A stretch of 64,000 bases of DNA from Streptomyces sp. NBC_01428 (GCF_036231965.1 NZ_CP109499.1:7378001-7442000), one strand, 5' to 3'; shown: positions 9,401 through 16,677, numbered from the stretch's first letter. Translations and numbers: made by a program. The notes: generated by a model from the letters alone, not told the origin.

Positions 9401-10120
9401 ATCGACGTGGGCGTCGCCTCCGACCTGCCGGCCACTCCGGGACTGCTGCCGCGCAAGGTCCGCGCGGGCACCGCCGACATGACGACGGGTCCCGCCATGA
9501 CCCGCGAGGAGGTCGTGGCGGCGCTGGAGGTGGGCATCGAGACGGCCCGCGACCTGGTGGCCGCCGGCAACAAGGCACTGCTCACCGGTGAGATGGGCAT
9601 CGCCAACACCACGGCGTCGGCCGCCCTGATCGCCGTCTACACCGGCGCCGACCCCTCCGAGGTCACGGGACGCGGCACCGGCATCAACGACGAGACCCTG
9701 GCCCGCAAGACCGAGGTCGTCCGCCGTGCCGTCGAACTCCACCAGCCGGACCCCGCGGACCCCATCGGCGTCCTCGCGGCCGTCGGCGGACTCGAACACG
9801 CCGCCATGGTGGGCCTCCTCCTCGGCGGCGCGTCCCTGCGCACGCCGGTGATCCTGGACGGCGTCAGCGCCGGCGCCGCCGCCCTGGTGGCCCGCGCGAT
9901 CGCCCCCGAGGTCCTGGCCGCCTGCATCGCGGGCCACCGCAGCGCCGAGCCCGGTCACGTGGCCGCCCTGAACAAGCTGGGCCTGCGCCCGCTGATCGAC
10001 CTCGACCTGCGCCTCGGCGAGGGAACCGGCGCCCTGCTGGCCCTCCCCGTCGTGCAGAGCGCGGCCCGCGCCATGCACGAGGTGGCGACGTTCGACTCGG
10101 CCGGGGTGACCGAGAAGTAG
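6413..10120 (+). CDS. cobT: BluB-CobT fusion: DMB synthase plus DMB phosphoribosyltransferase, long disordered N-terminus
   Basis: A 1235-residue, three-part protein. Residues 1 to about 660 are low-complexity sequence rich in Pro, Ala, Glu and Asp with no recognisable fold. Residues about 663-876 are a BluB/nitroreductase domain (DIRNGFRSDPIP, APSVGHSQPWDF, GVGWVSFFD). BluB makes 5,6-dimethylbenzimidazole from reduced FMN. Residues about 889-1235 are CobT, which transfers ribose phosphate from nicotinate mononucleotide to that base; GDHGVHAQGV and RLGEGTGALLALP are visible, the latter covering the catalytic Glu. The fusion joins making the lower ligand to activating it. ATG 6413 follows GAGGGG. 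A hairpin follows the stop. Confidence 0.9.
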   Translation: MTDTGQVPGEGMPESAGMVEQPGVAAPGAYTYLDPSVSPAEDDDLLLLPGAPGAQGAWGNEVPPPAPMPFAPEPGPHEPGPHETAGRDTGSVDLGAVRAVGQVPAPQPVPPRRPLHLGPPTPDGSSSPVRSLADRGPAGSRPGSMAAPVTPMRHAGPPTVGPEYLDIPPAGDTSPQGAVPWGAPQPGPEAPVAETVVPEQAVIPETVIPGTAPDAEAHDDAGAGQPEFPAAPFDHGQEAEPAQAPAPQAAEAALDLQDDEPQDVGPQHVDPLDVAQAQAPMEGPAPEAAPAADVPSAPQVSDAPQFPDTPLTLGAPDSVQSAEQPVPTDTDPALYATDAPAQGDAEAVVAEPYPAPVEEPVAEQAPQETGEQDVYGAQPAGFAEQNGHLPDPAAPFAEEAPLADVEQLPAQHTFDASESALSALTAHTDGSHGRPVDGLDDFRAQQFTEPAAFADASFTSNGSALPVDGAFAPDGIAFAEDAAQHAPHGVPVGVAAHAASHPAQGHPHGEQHHQDLPAAPGFAGAAPESSADHSFGQFVPVEGQVPTTPHLAPTPPHAMVVPPLPVEEEQPPVQEPEFVAAPVPAQEPAGEPVDAEPFAQAAVPAPREAETAPGETAEPGPLDVEPEPVAAQLADDLDTRVADQEESTAAVEDVRESSGPAAPGYDDAEREAVLRVMRERRDIRNGFRSDPIPHDVLLRVLEAAHTAPSVGHSQPWDFVVIRSADTRRSMHELAQRQREAYAKSLPKGRAKQFKELKIEAILDTPVNIVVTADPTRGGRHTLGRHTQPQMAPYSSALAVENLWLAARAEGLGVGWVSFFDEREMVRALGLPDHLEVVAYLCVGYVDEFPDEPELMQAGWSKRRPLSWVVHEETYGRRALPGEEPHDLLAETVSNIRPLDAKALGEAWERQKRMTKPAGALGMLEIISAQLSGLSRMCPPPIPEPAAVAIFAGDHGVHAQGVTPWPQEVTGQMVANFLGGGAVCNAFANQVGAEVCVIDVGVASDLPATPGLLPRKVRAGTADMTTGPAMTREEVVAALEVGIETARDLVAAGNKALLTGEMGIANTTASAALIAVYTGADPSEVTGRGTGINDETLARKTEVVRRAVELHQPDPADPIGVLAAVGGLEHAAMVGLLLGGASLRTPVILDGVSAGAAALVARAIAPEVLAACIAGHRSAEPGHVAALNKLGLRPLIDLDLRLGEGTGALLALPVVQSAARAMHEVATFDSAGVTEK

Positions 10121-10136
10121 GTCCACCGGCAGCGGA

Positions 10137-10170
10137 CCGGGTGGGCAGGCGTTCCACGCCGCCCACCCGG
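10137..10170 (+). terminator. Terminator after bluB-cobT
   Basis: A 10-bp stem, CCGGGTGGGC (10137-10146) with GCCCACCCGG (10161-10170), is continued by GGCG/CGCC inside after a one-base bulge. It starts 16 bases after the stop. Confidence 0.65.
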
Positions 10171-10275
10171 CTCCGCCGTACGCTGGACGCACACCTAAGA
10201 TCCCCACGTCAGGGCAGCTCCGATGTCGCAGCGCGCCCGCCCGCACCGCCTGCCCGTACGAGGAGCCGCACCTCC

Positions 10276-11508
10276 ATGGCCGAACACCCCGCCTACCCCG
10301 TGGGCCTCCGCCTGACCGGACGTCGCGTCGTCGTCCTCGGCGGCGGCCAGGTGGCCCAGCGACGGCTCCCGGCGCTCATCGCGGCAGGCGCGGACGTCCA
10401 CCTCGTGTCCCCGGGGGCGACCCCGTCGGTCGAGGCGATGGCGGACGCCGGCGAGATCGCCTGGACCCGGCGCCCGTACGAGGAGGGCGACCTCGCCGAC
10501 GCCTGGTACGCGCTGATCGCCACGACCGACGAGGACGCCAACACCGCCGCGTCCGCCGAGGCGGAACGCCACCGCGTCTGGTGCGTCCGCGCGGACGACG
10601 CCGACCGGGCGACCGCCTGGACCCCGGCCACCGGGCACAGCGAGGGCGTGACCGTCGCCGTCCTCACCACGAACGCCAAGGGCCGCGACCCCCGCCACAC
10701 CGCCGCGATCCGTGACGCCGTGGTCGAGGGACTGCGCGACGGCACCCTCGTCGCGCCGCACCACCGCACCCGCACCGCCGGCGTCGCCCTGGTCGGCGGC
10801 GGACCCGGCGACCCCGACCTCATCACCGTCCGCGGCCGCCGCCTGCTCGCCGAGGCCGACGTGGTGATCGCCGACCGGCTCGGCCCCCGCGACCTGCTCG
10901 CCGAACTCCCCCCGCACGTCGAGGTGATCGACGCGGCGAAGATCCCGTACGGCCGGTACATGGCCCAGGAGGCCATCAACAACGCGCTCATCGAGCACGC
11001 GAAGCAGGGCAAGTCCGTGGTCCGGCTGAAGGGCGGGGACCCGTTCGTCTTCGGCCGCGGCATGGAGGAGGCACAGGCGCTGGCCGAGGCGGGCATTCCC
11101 TGCACGGTCGTCCCCGGCATCTCCAGCTCGATCTCGGTCCCGGGCGCGGCCGGTATCCCGGTCACCCACCGGGGTGTCGCACACGAGTTCACCGTGGTCA
11201 GCGGCCATGTCGCCCCCGGGGACGAGCGCTCCCTCGTCGACTGGCCCGCGCTCGCGCGGCTGCGCGGCACCCTCGTCGTCCTCATGGGCGTCGACAAGAT
11301 CGGCAGGATCGCGGACACCCTCGTCGCGCACGGCAAGCCGGCCGACACCCCCGTCGCCCTCGTCCAGGAGGGCACGACCGCCGCACAGCGCCGCGTCGAC
11401 GCCACCCTGGCCACCGTCGCCGAGACCGTCCGCGCCGAGGACGTGCGCCCGCCCGCGGTCATCGTCATCGGCGAGGTCGTGAACGCGGGCCCCGGAACCG
11501 TGAAGTAA
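10276..11508 (+). CDS. cobA: Precorrin-2 dehydrogenase / uroporphyrinogen-III C-methyltransferase fusion
   Basis: A 410-residue bifunctional enzyme. The N-terminal 150 residues form a Rossmann domain (VVVLGGGQVAQRRLPALIAAGA) like the precorrin-2 dehydrogenase part of CysG. From about residue 170 comes a SUMT domain: VGGGPGDPDLIT, RLKGGDPFVFGRG near 253, and VPGISSSISVPGAAGIPVTHRG. SUMT methylates uroporphyrinogen III at C2 and C7 to precorrin-2, the branch point to corrinoids and siroheme. It is about 45 residues shorter than E. coli CysG, and I cannot tell whether chelatase activity is retained. AGGAG lies ten bases before ATG 10276. Confidence 0.9.
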   Translation: MAEHPAYPVGLRLTGRRVVVLGGGQVAQRRLPALIAAGADVHLVSPGATPSVEAMADAGEIAWTRRPYEEGDLADAWYALIATTDEDANTAASAEAERHRVWCVRADDADRATAWTPATGHSEGVTVAVLTTNAKGRDPRHTAAIRDAVVEGLRDGTLVAPHHRTRTAGVALVGGGPGDPDLITVRGRRLLAEADVVIADRLGPRDLLAELPPHVEVIDAAKIPYGRYMAQEAINNALIEHAKQGKSVVRLKGGDPFVFGRGMEEAQALAEAGIPCTVVPGISSSISVPGAAGIPVTHRGVAHEFTVVSGHVAPGDERSLVDWPALARLRGTLVVLMGVDKIGRIADTLVAHGKPADTPVALVQEGTTAAQRRVDATLATVAETVRAEDVRPPAVIVIGEVVNAGPGTVK

Positions 11509-11571
11509 CCACGGGTAACCAACCCGTTCCCAGCCGTTGGCACCACACCCAGGACAAGGCAGTATCACCCT

Positions 11572-12390
11572 GTGGCCGATCTCATCACCGTCGAGAACCC
11601 CGACGACCCCCGTCTGAGCGACTACACGGGCCTGACCGACGTGGAACTGCGCCGCAAGCGCGAACCCGCGGAGGGCCTGTTCATCGCCGAGGGCGAGAAG
11701 GTCATCAGACGTGCCAAGGACGCCGGGTACGAGATGCGCTCCATGCTCCTGTCGGCCAAGTGGGTCGACGTCATGCGCGACGTCATCGACGAACTCCCCG
11801 CGCCCGTCTACGCGGTCAGCCCGGAGCTCGCCGAGCAGGTCACCGGCTACCACGTGCACCGCGGAGCCCTCGCCTCGATGCAGCGCAAGCCGCTCCCGAC
11901 CTCCGACGAACTCCTGCGCACCGCGCGCCGGGTGGTCGTCATGGAGTCGGTCAACGACCACACCAACATCGGCGCCATCTTCCGCTCCGCCGCGGCGCTC
12001 GGCATGGACGCGGTCCTGCTCTCACCGGACTGCGCCGACCCGCTCTACCGCCGCTCCGTGAAGGTCTCGATGGGCGCGGTCTTCTCCGTCCCCTACGCCC
12101 GGCTGGACGCCTGGCCGAGGAGCCTGGACGCGGTCCGCGACGCCGGATTCAACCTGCTCGCCCTCACCCCGGACGAGAAGGCCAGGTCCCTCGACGAGGC
12201 GGCCCCGCACCGCATGGACCGGGTCGCGCTGATGCTCGGTGCCGAGGGCGACGGTCTGTCCACCCGGGCCCTGATGGCGGCCGACGAGTGGGTCCGCATC
12301 CCGATGGCCCACGGCGTCGACTCCCTGAACGTGGGAGCGGCGGCGGCGGTCGCCTTCTACGCCGTGGCCACGGGCCGCCCCGAGAGCTGA
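11572..12390 (+). CDS. TrmH/SpoU-family RNA 2'-O-methyltransferase
   Basis: A 272-residue SPOUT methyltransferase, probably acting on the 2'-O-ribose of rRNA or tRNA. An N-terminal substrate-binding region (RRKREPAEGLFIAEGEKV) precedes the knotted domain. Its motif 1 is NDHTNIGAIFRSAAALG (about 128), motif 2 MLGAEGDGLS (about 221) and motif 3 PMAHGVDSLNVGAAAAVAF (about 246-264). The target nucleotide cannot be inferred. GTG 11572 has only a weak, distant purine tract. The gene converges on the kinase gene, with a hairpin between. Confidence 0.87.
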   Translation: MADLITVENPDDPRLSDYTGLTDVELRRKREPAEGLFIAEGEKVIRRAKDAGYEMRSMLLSAKWVDVMRDVIDELPAPVYAVSPELAEQVTGYHVHRGALASMQRKPLPTSDELLRTARRVVVMESVNDHTNIGAIFRSAAALGMDAVLLSPDCADPLYRRSVKVSMGAVFSVPYARLDAWPRSLDAVRDAGFNLLALTPDEKARSLDEAAPHRMDRVALMLGAEGDGLSTRALMAADEWVRIPMAHGVDSLNVGAAAAVAFYAVATGRPES

Positions 12391-12397
12391 CGGCCCC

Positions 12398-12424
12398 GCG
12401 CGGACGGCCACCGGCCGCCCGCGC
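12398..12424. terminator. Hairpin between converging genes
   Basis: GCGCGG (12398-12403) pairs with CCGCGC (12419-12424), and CGGCC (12405-12409) with GGCCG (12413-12417), around a three-base loop. It lies between the RNA methyltransferase and the kinase, which converge, and could serve both. Confidence 0.5.
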
Positions 12425-12426
12425 GC

Positions 12427-13737
12427 TCAGTCGTCCAGGTGCGTGTCGCCGCGGTAGGGGTCGGCCATCAGGTCGTCCGCGGGCGGCGGCGTCGCCGACG
12501 GCTGCTCCCGGCGCACCTCCCTGCGCTGGTCCCCGCCGCCCAGCCCCCGGGCCGGACCCTGGCACCCCTGGGCGACCGCGATCCCCAGCGCGACCAGCAG
12601 CGTCACCACGACGAAGACGAAGAGCCGCTGGCGCAGCAGCCGCGGATTGGCGGGCCGGCGGCCCGTGCCGGTGGTCCGCGGGCCCGGCCGTCCGGCGCCG
12701 CTGCGGGGCGCCGGCCTGCTGCCGGAACGCCCGGTGTTGCGGGCCGGAGCGGGGCGCGTCCCCGACCGCGATCCGCCGCTCGTGCCGCCGGTGCGCGGCG
12801 GGGGAGTGCCCTGCGGGCGCCGCTGGGTGCGCTGCTCGGCGTACTGCTCGGCCAGCCGGCCCGAGGGGCGGTCCGGGTCGTTGCGCGGCGCGGGCGGCCG
12901 TACGTCCGGCATGCCCTGCGCCTCGCGTGCCGCGATCTCCTTGAGCCGCAGCGACAGTTGGAGCGTGCTGGGCCGCTCCTCGGGGTCCTTCGCCAGGCAG
13001 GCGCGGACGAGCGGCGCGAGCGCGTCCGGCACACCCTGCAGCTGGGGCTCCTCGTGCACCACGCGGTACAGCATGACCTCGGAACTGCCCTGTCCGAAGG
13101 GCGAGTCCTGGGTCGCGGCGTACGCCAGGGTGGCCCCGAGCGCGAAGACGTCCGTGGCCGGCGTGACGGCCGCGCCGCGCACCTGCTCGGGCGCCAGGAA
13201 GCCGGGTGAGCCGACGGCCGTACCGACGTGGGTGAGCGTGCTGGCACCGGTCGCCCAGGCGATGCCGAAGTCGATGATCCGCGGGCCCTTCGGGGACAGC
13301 AGGATGTTCGAGGGCTTCAGGTCACGGTGGACCACCCCCGCCTCGTGCACCGCGACCAGACCCTCGGAGAGGGCGGCGCCGACGGCGGCCACGTCGGCGG
13401 CCGACAGGGGCCCTTCCTCCGCGACCTTGTCGTGCAGGGAGGGGCCGGGCACGTACTGGGTGGCGAACCAGGGCCGGTCGGCCTCCAGGTCGGCGGCGAC
13501 GAGCCGCGCCGTGCAGCCTCCCCTGATCCGCCGGGCCGCCGAGACCTCGCGGGCGAACCGGGAGCGGAACTCCTGATCCTCCGCCAGATCGGGCCGGATC
13601 ACCTTCAGGGCGACCCGCTGTCCTCGCCGGTCGGAGCCCAGGTAGACAACGCCCATCCCGCCCGCGCCGAGCCGTCGGTGAAGCCTGAACGAGCCGACGA
13701 CACGCGGGTCCTCGCGCCTCAGGCGCATCATCGCCAT
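12427..13737 (-). CDS. Membrane-anchored Ser/Thr protein kinase (PknB-like)
   Basis: A 436-residue Hanks-type kinase. The catalytic domain spans about 13-265. The glycine loop is GAGGMGVVYLGSD, the lysine is in VALKVIRPDL, the catalytic loop is VHRDLKPSNILL near 136, and the magnesium loop is IDFGIA. Then come SPGFLAPEQVRG and an Arg/Pro/Gly-rich linker of about 100 residues. One membrane helix (LFVFVVVTLLVALGIAVAQ, about 372-391) leads to a 40-residue outer tail with no PASTA repeats. So the kinase domain faces the cytoplasm and the tail is too short for a known sensor. Start chosen at 13737 (MAMMRLRRED), where GGGG is correctly spaced; GTG 13773 and ATG 13743 are alternatives. Confidence 0.88.
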   Translation of the reverse strand: MAMMRLRREDPRVVGSFRLHRRLGAGGMGVVYLGSDRRGQRVALKVIRPDLAEDQEFRSRFAREVSAARRIRGGCTARLVAADLEADRPWFATQYVPGPSLHDKVAEEGPLSAADVAAVGAALSEGLVAVHEAGVVHRDLKPSNILLSPKGPRIIDFGIAWATGASTLTHVGTAVGSPGFLAPEQVRGAAVTPATDVFALGATLAYAATQDSPFGQGSSEVMLYRVVHEEPQLQGVPDALAPLVRACLAKDPEERPSTLQLSLRLKEIAAREAQGMPDVRPPAPRNDPDRPSGRLAEQYAEQRTQRRPQGTPPPRTGGTSGGSRSGTRPAPARNTGRSGSRPAPRSGAGRPGPRTTGTGRRPANPRLLRQRLFVFVVVTLLVALGIAVAQGCQGPARGLGGGDQRREVRREQPSATPPPADDLMADPYRGDTHLDD

Positions 13738-13830
13738 GTCCATCCCCGCTGCCCGGTCCGTTTGACGAGCCACAGCTTACGTTTCCGCGGCCGGGTGCGC
13801 GCAGAGGCCGCGCCCTCTCGTTCCGATCGA

Positions 13831-13853
13831 TTGTCAGTGCCGGGTGGGAAACT
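13831..13853 (+). promoter_or_regulatory. Imperfect match to the PafBC-type promoter element
   Basis: TTGTCAGTG (13831-13839) is followed after eight bases by GAAACT (13848-13853), where TAnnnT would be expected. The spacing matches the two better examples at ruvC and rarA. It lies 87 bases before the 77-residue gene at 13940. With the first T of the -10 replaced by G, this is a weak candidate. Confidence 0.25.
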
Positions 13854-13939
13854 TGAAAGGTGGTCAGGGAGCGTGCGCCCAGGACCTCTTTGGGGAGCTC
13901 GTGATCCCAACCACCCGTCACAGAAGGGGGATTGAGCCC

Positions 13940-14173
13940 GTGAAGGGTGACCGCGTGGAGATAGTCGTGGACGCAGGGGACACGACGCGTACGTACGAGG
14001 TGGTGGCGAGCAGGGCGGGTCGCCGGGTGGAGACGGCGGTGCGCCGAGGGGTGGTGGAAGTGAGCGAAGTCACCCGAAGCGGATCAGTGGTGCGGACCGC
14101 CCGCTTCATGGCGACCCGGGTGCTGGCGCTCGTCGAGCAGCCGGTCCCCCGCGAGGACAGCTCGGAACAGTAG
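13940..14173 (+). CDS. Small protein of unknown function, 77 residues
   Basis: The product starts MKGDRVEIVVDAGDTTRTY and looks like a compact beta-rich domain of alternating charged and hydrophobic residues (VEIVV, RTYEVV, GVVEVSEV, RFMATRVLALVEQ). No membrane segment or Cys is present. GAAGGGGG (13923-13930) precedes GTG 13940 by nine bases, which decides the start. I do not recognise the family. It is divergent from the kinase gene with about 200 bases between. Confidence 0.7.
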   Translation: MKGDRVEIVVDAGDTTRTYEVVASRAGRRVETAVRRGVVEVSEVTRSGSVVRTARFMATRVLALVEQPVPREDSSEQ

Positions 14174-14332
14174 GGACACATCGGACACCCTCTCCGGGAA
14201 GACCCTGAGAGCCAGGTCCCCGTCTCCACCCAGGGGAGTAGTCCGCAGGTCATCGCTCATCCTCCGGGAGGCCCGGCAATCGGTACGAGGGCATGACGAC
14301 CCGCCCTCGCCGCGCACCTAGATTTGAGGTCA

Positions 14333-14378
14333 AGCGGCGGGTGCAGCACTCGTCCCCCGAGGTCAAGCACCCGCCGCT
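14333..14378 (+). promoter_or_regulatory. 5'-UTR hairpin with direct repeats before a small membrane gene
   Basis: A perfect 12-bp inverted repeat (14333-14344 with 14367-14378, loop 22) lies just after a good -10, TAGATT (14319-14324). It would be at the very 5' end of the mRNA for the gene at 14415. The direct repeat GAGGTCAAGC occurs at 14326-14335 and 14359-14368, partly inside the stem. It may stabilise the mRNA or be an operator; both readings are inference. The rest of the 14174-14414 gap shows nothing else. Confidence 0.45.
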
Positions 14379-14414
14379 GCCAACCACAACAGAAGCTCGG
14401 TCAGGAGAGGGACC

Positions 14415-14624
14415 ATGACCCAGACGGCACCGCGGACAGCGCTCCGCACGCAGGGACGCAGGGCGTACAGCGCGGCGTTCGGCACCCGCCGTCAGGGGCA
14501 GCGCCACCCCTTGGTGGCGACAGCGATGGTCCTTCCTCTGGCGGCCCTGCTCGTGGTCGTCTTCGGCGGCTGGGACGCAGTGGTCACACAGGCGTCGTCC
14601 GTGGGCGTGATGCTGGGGCGCTGA
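14415..14624 (+). CDS. Small membrane protein, 69 residues
   Basis: The basic N-terminal half (RTQGRRAYSAAFGTRRQGQR) is followed by one membrane helix (LVATAMVLPLAALLVVVFGGW, residues about 33-53) and a short tail. A strong ribosome site, CAGGAGAGGG, precedes ATG 14415. No family is recognised. A structured 5' UTR precedes it and an 18-bp terminator follows. Confidence 0.7.
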   Translation: MTQTAPRTALRTQGRRAYSAAFGTRRQGQRHPLVATAMVLPLAALLVVVFGGWDAVVTQASSVGVMLGR

Positions 14625-14710
14625 GCGGCGCCCCAGGCCCGGAAGAGCGGTCCGGGCGGGGACATCCGGCCATGAAACCCCGTGGGGACGGGGGTGCGGC
14701 GGACGGCACG

Positions 14711-14750
14711 AGGAATGCCCGCGCAGCTGGGGAGCTGCGCGGGCATTCCT
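14711..14750 (+). terminator. Strong terminator
   Basis: A perfect 18-bp stem (14711-14728 with 14733-14750) has the tetraloop GGGG. It ends the transcript of the 69-residue membrane protein, about 87 bases after its stop. Confidence 0.8.
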
Positions 14751-14884
14751 CATTCCCGATTCCCGCCGCAGGCGTGACGCCCGGTGCCTCCGGGCAGGGT
14801 GCCGCGAGGCGCGGGCCGGGCCCTGCGCCCGTTCCCCGCCTGCGTACGCTCACCGCCAGACGTCGTACTACCTCAGGGGGACCC

Positions 14885-15826
14885 GTGACCGCAGACACCC
14901 TGCTGCCCGCGCTCACCGCCAGCGCCCGCCACGCGGTCCACCCCGCGACGGACACGGGCTGTTCCTGCGCCACCGAGGACGCGCTGCTCGCGGACCGCGA
15001 CGACGGCACCGTGGTCCGGCACGGCGACACCGTCGCCAAGGCCCACGCCCCGGACACCGACCCCGCGGCCCTCGCCCGCCGCCTGTCCGTGGCCGCGGAC
15101 CTCCCCGGCGTCCTCCTGCCTCCCCTGGACCGCGCCCCCGCAGCCCTCCTCGGCCGCCAGGTGACCCTCTGGCCCTACGGCAGCCCCGTGGACCCCGACA
15201 CCCCCGACGCGGCCCCCTGGGAGGCGGCCGCGACCCTGCTGGCCCGGCTGCACCGGACGCCCGTCCCCGTCGGTCTGCCGCCCATGCGGGGGCCGCTCAA
15301 GGCCGCCCGGGCGATCGGGCGCCTGCGCGCTTCCGGCCCGCACCCGGGCGCCGCCCCCGTGCTGCGGGCCTGGGCCGGCCTGCCGGACTGGGCCCGGGCG
15401 CAGGCACCGATGGCCGCCAGGGCGCTCTGCCACGGCGACCTGCACCTCGGACAGCTCGTCCGCCATCCCGCGCCGGACGGCCCCTGGCTCCTCATCGACG
15501 TCGACGATCTCGGTGCCGGTGACCCCGCCTGGGACCTGGCCCGACCGGCCGCCTGGTACGCCTGCGGGCTGCTCCCGCCCGACGAGTGGCTCCGCTTCCT
15601 GACCGCGTACCAGGACGCCGGCGGCCCGGCCGTCCCCGCCGAGGGCGATCCCTGGCCCGCCCTGGACGTCGCCGCCCGCGCCCTCACCGTGCAGACGGCG
15701 GCTCTGGCCGTCGCCAAGTCCGCAGCGGCGGACCGGCCGTTGGACGAGGTGCAGCAGGCCGTGATCGACGCCTGTGACCGAATGAGCGGCGAATCACCCG
15801 AGTTGGGTCAAGGTTTCGCGACGTAG
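14885..15826 (+). CDS. APH-fold phosphotransferase family protein
   Basis: A 313-residue protein of the aminoglycoside phosphotransferase / choline-kinase fold. The catalytic Brenner motif is LCHGDLHLGQLV (about 181-192) and the metal-binding motif is IDVDDLGAGDPAWDLARP (about 204-221). N-terminal half has TVVRHGDTVAKAHAP in the nucleotide-binding lobe. The substrate could be a drug, sugar or amino alcohol and cannot be read. The neighbours give no hint, and nothing suggests a resistance cassette. AGGGGG precedes GTG 14885. Confidence 0.8.
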   Translation: MTADTLLPALTASARHAVHPATDTGCSCATEDALLADRDDGTVVRHGDTVAKAHAPDTDPAALARRLSVAADLPGVLLPPLDRAPAALLGRQVTLWPYGSPVDPDTPDAAPWEAAATLLARLHRTPVPVGLPPMRGPLKAARAIGRLRASGPHPGAAPVLRAWAGLPDWARAQAPMAARALCHGDLHLGQLVRHPAPDGPWLLIDVDDLGAGDPAWDLARPAAWYACGLLPPDEWLRFLTAYQDAGGPAVPAEGDPWPALDVAARALTVQTAALAVAKSAAADRPLDEVQQAVIDACDRMSGESPELGQGFAT

Positions 15827-15900
15827 GGTGCAACCGACCGAAGCAGGGCAGTGTCTGTCCTGGCGGAAGCAGTACCGACCGGCGAGGAGTTGAGCCGAGC

Positions 15901-16203
15901 ATGCAGTGTCCGAAATGCCATGCGCCGATGCACACGTACAACCGCAATGGCGTCCAGATCGAGCAGTGCAGCGGCTGCCGCGGGATATTTCTCGACTACG
16001 GCGAGCTGGAGGCGCTGACGCGCGTGGAGTCGCAGTGGTCGCAGCCCGCGCCGCCGCCCCAGGGTGCCCCGCAGGCGTACCCGTCCGCTCCCGCGCCCGC
16101 GTGGGGAGCCCCGCAACACGGCGGCCACGGCGGTGGTCACTACGGCGGGCACGGCGGCCACCACCGCCACAAGAGCTTCGGCCACATGCTCTTCTCGTCC
16201 TGA
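15901..16203 (+). CDS. TFIIB-type zinc-ribbon protein with His/Gly-rich tail
   Basis: A 100-residue protein. A zinc ribbon (C3xxC6 and C23xxC26, in MQCPKCHAPM and QCSGCRGIFLDYGELEAL) is of the zf-TFIIB type. A Pro/Ala linker follows, then a His/Gly tail (HGGHGGGHYGGHGG). The ribbon probably holds one zinc. The tail might bind more metal or simply be flexible; this is inference. No partner gene is evident. A 16-bp terminator follows the stop. Confidence 0.8.
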   Translation: MQCPKCHAPMHTYNRNGVQIEQCSGCRGIFLDYGELEALTRVESQWSQPAPPPQGAPQAYPSAPAPAWGAPQHGGHGGGHYGGHGGHHRHKSFGHMLFSS

Positions 16204-16208
16204 ACGAC

Positions 16209-16245
16209 CGAAGGGGGCCCCTCCGTTCTGGAGGGGCCCCCTTCG
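16209..16245 (+). terminator. Terminator after the zinc-ribbon gene
   Basis: A perfect 16-bp stem (16209-16224 with 16230-16245) has a five-base loop, GTTCT. It begins six bases after the stop codon. Confidence 0.8.
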
Positions 16246-16284
16246 CCGTCCGCGCCCGGCCACGCGCTCATCACCGGGGCACGA

Positions 16285-16321
16285 CGAAGCCCCCGACCGT
16301 ACGAGACGGCCGGGGGCTTCG
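16285..16321 (-). terminator. Terminator of the tRNA operon
   Basis: CGAAGCCCCCG (16285-16295) pairs with CGGGGGCTTCG (16311-16321), and CCGT pairs with ACGG inside. It lies six bases beyond the last tRNA-Val on the minus strand. Confidence 0.7.
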
Positions 16322-16326
16322 GGTGG

Positions 16327-16398
16327 TGCGCGATACTGGGATTGAACCAGTGACCTCTTCCGTGTCAGGGAAGCGCTCTCCCGCTGAGCTAATCGCGC
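16327..16398 (-). tRNA. tRNA-Val (GAC)
   Basis: A 72-base cloverleaf. Acceptor is GCGCGAT/ATCGCGC with discriminator A. The anticodon arm is CTTCC-CTGACAC-GGAAG, giving anticodon GAC. The T arm contains GGTTCAATCC. CCA is not encoded. It is the last gene of the minus-strand cluster, with the same acceptor stem as the copy at 16440. Confidence 0.95.
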
Positions 16399-16439
16399 AG
16401 GTCACGCGGCCGAAAGCCACGCTTGCTGCTGTTACTGCG

Positions 16440-16511
16440 TGCGCGATACTGGGATTGAACCAGTGACCTCTTCCGTGTCAGGGAAGCGCTCTCCCGCTGA
16501 GCTAATCGCGC
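16440..16511 (-). tRNA. tRNA-Val (GAC)
   Basis: A second, apparently identical 72-base copy of tRNA-Val(GAC), 41 bases from the first. Anticodon arm and acceptor are as in the copy at 16327. Multiple copies suit the very frequent GTC codon of high-GC genes. Confidence 0.95.
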
Positions 16512-16530
16512 GGGGATCCTTGCGGACCAG

Positions 16531-16602
16531 TGGACGATACTGGGATTGAACCAGTGACCTCTTCCGTGTCAGGGAAGCGCTCTCCCGCTGAGCTAATCGT
16601 CC
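16531..16602 (-). tRNA. tRNA-Val (GAC), variant acceptor
   Basis: A third tRNA-Val(GAC), differing from the other two only in the acceptor stem, GGACGAT/ATCGTCC with discriminator A. The start of this gene is one base from the encoded CCA of tRNA-Cys, so the two must be processed from one transcript. Confidence 0.95.
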
Positions 16603-16603
16603 T

Positions 16604-16677
16604 TGGAGGTGGAGACGGGATTTGAACCCGTGTAGACGGCTTTGCAGGCCGTTGCCTCGCCTCTCGGCCACTCCACC
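16604..16677 (-). tRNA. tRNA-Cys (GCA)
   Basis: A 74-base gene including an encoded CCA (complement of 16604-16606). Acceptor is GGTGGAG/CTCCACC with discriminator T, as expected for tRNA-Cys. Anticodon arm ACGGC-CTGCAAA-GCCGT gives anticodon GCA. T arm contains GGTTCAAATC. Confidence 0.95.

Noticed and set aside
6389..10246. A 1285-codon open frame on the minus strand opposite bluB-cobT
   Set aside because: It is the antisense shadow of a high-GC gene: Gly/Arg/Val/Leu-rich, no domain, and the plus strand clearly encodes BluB and CobT.
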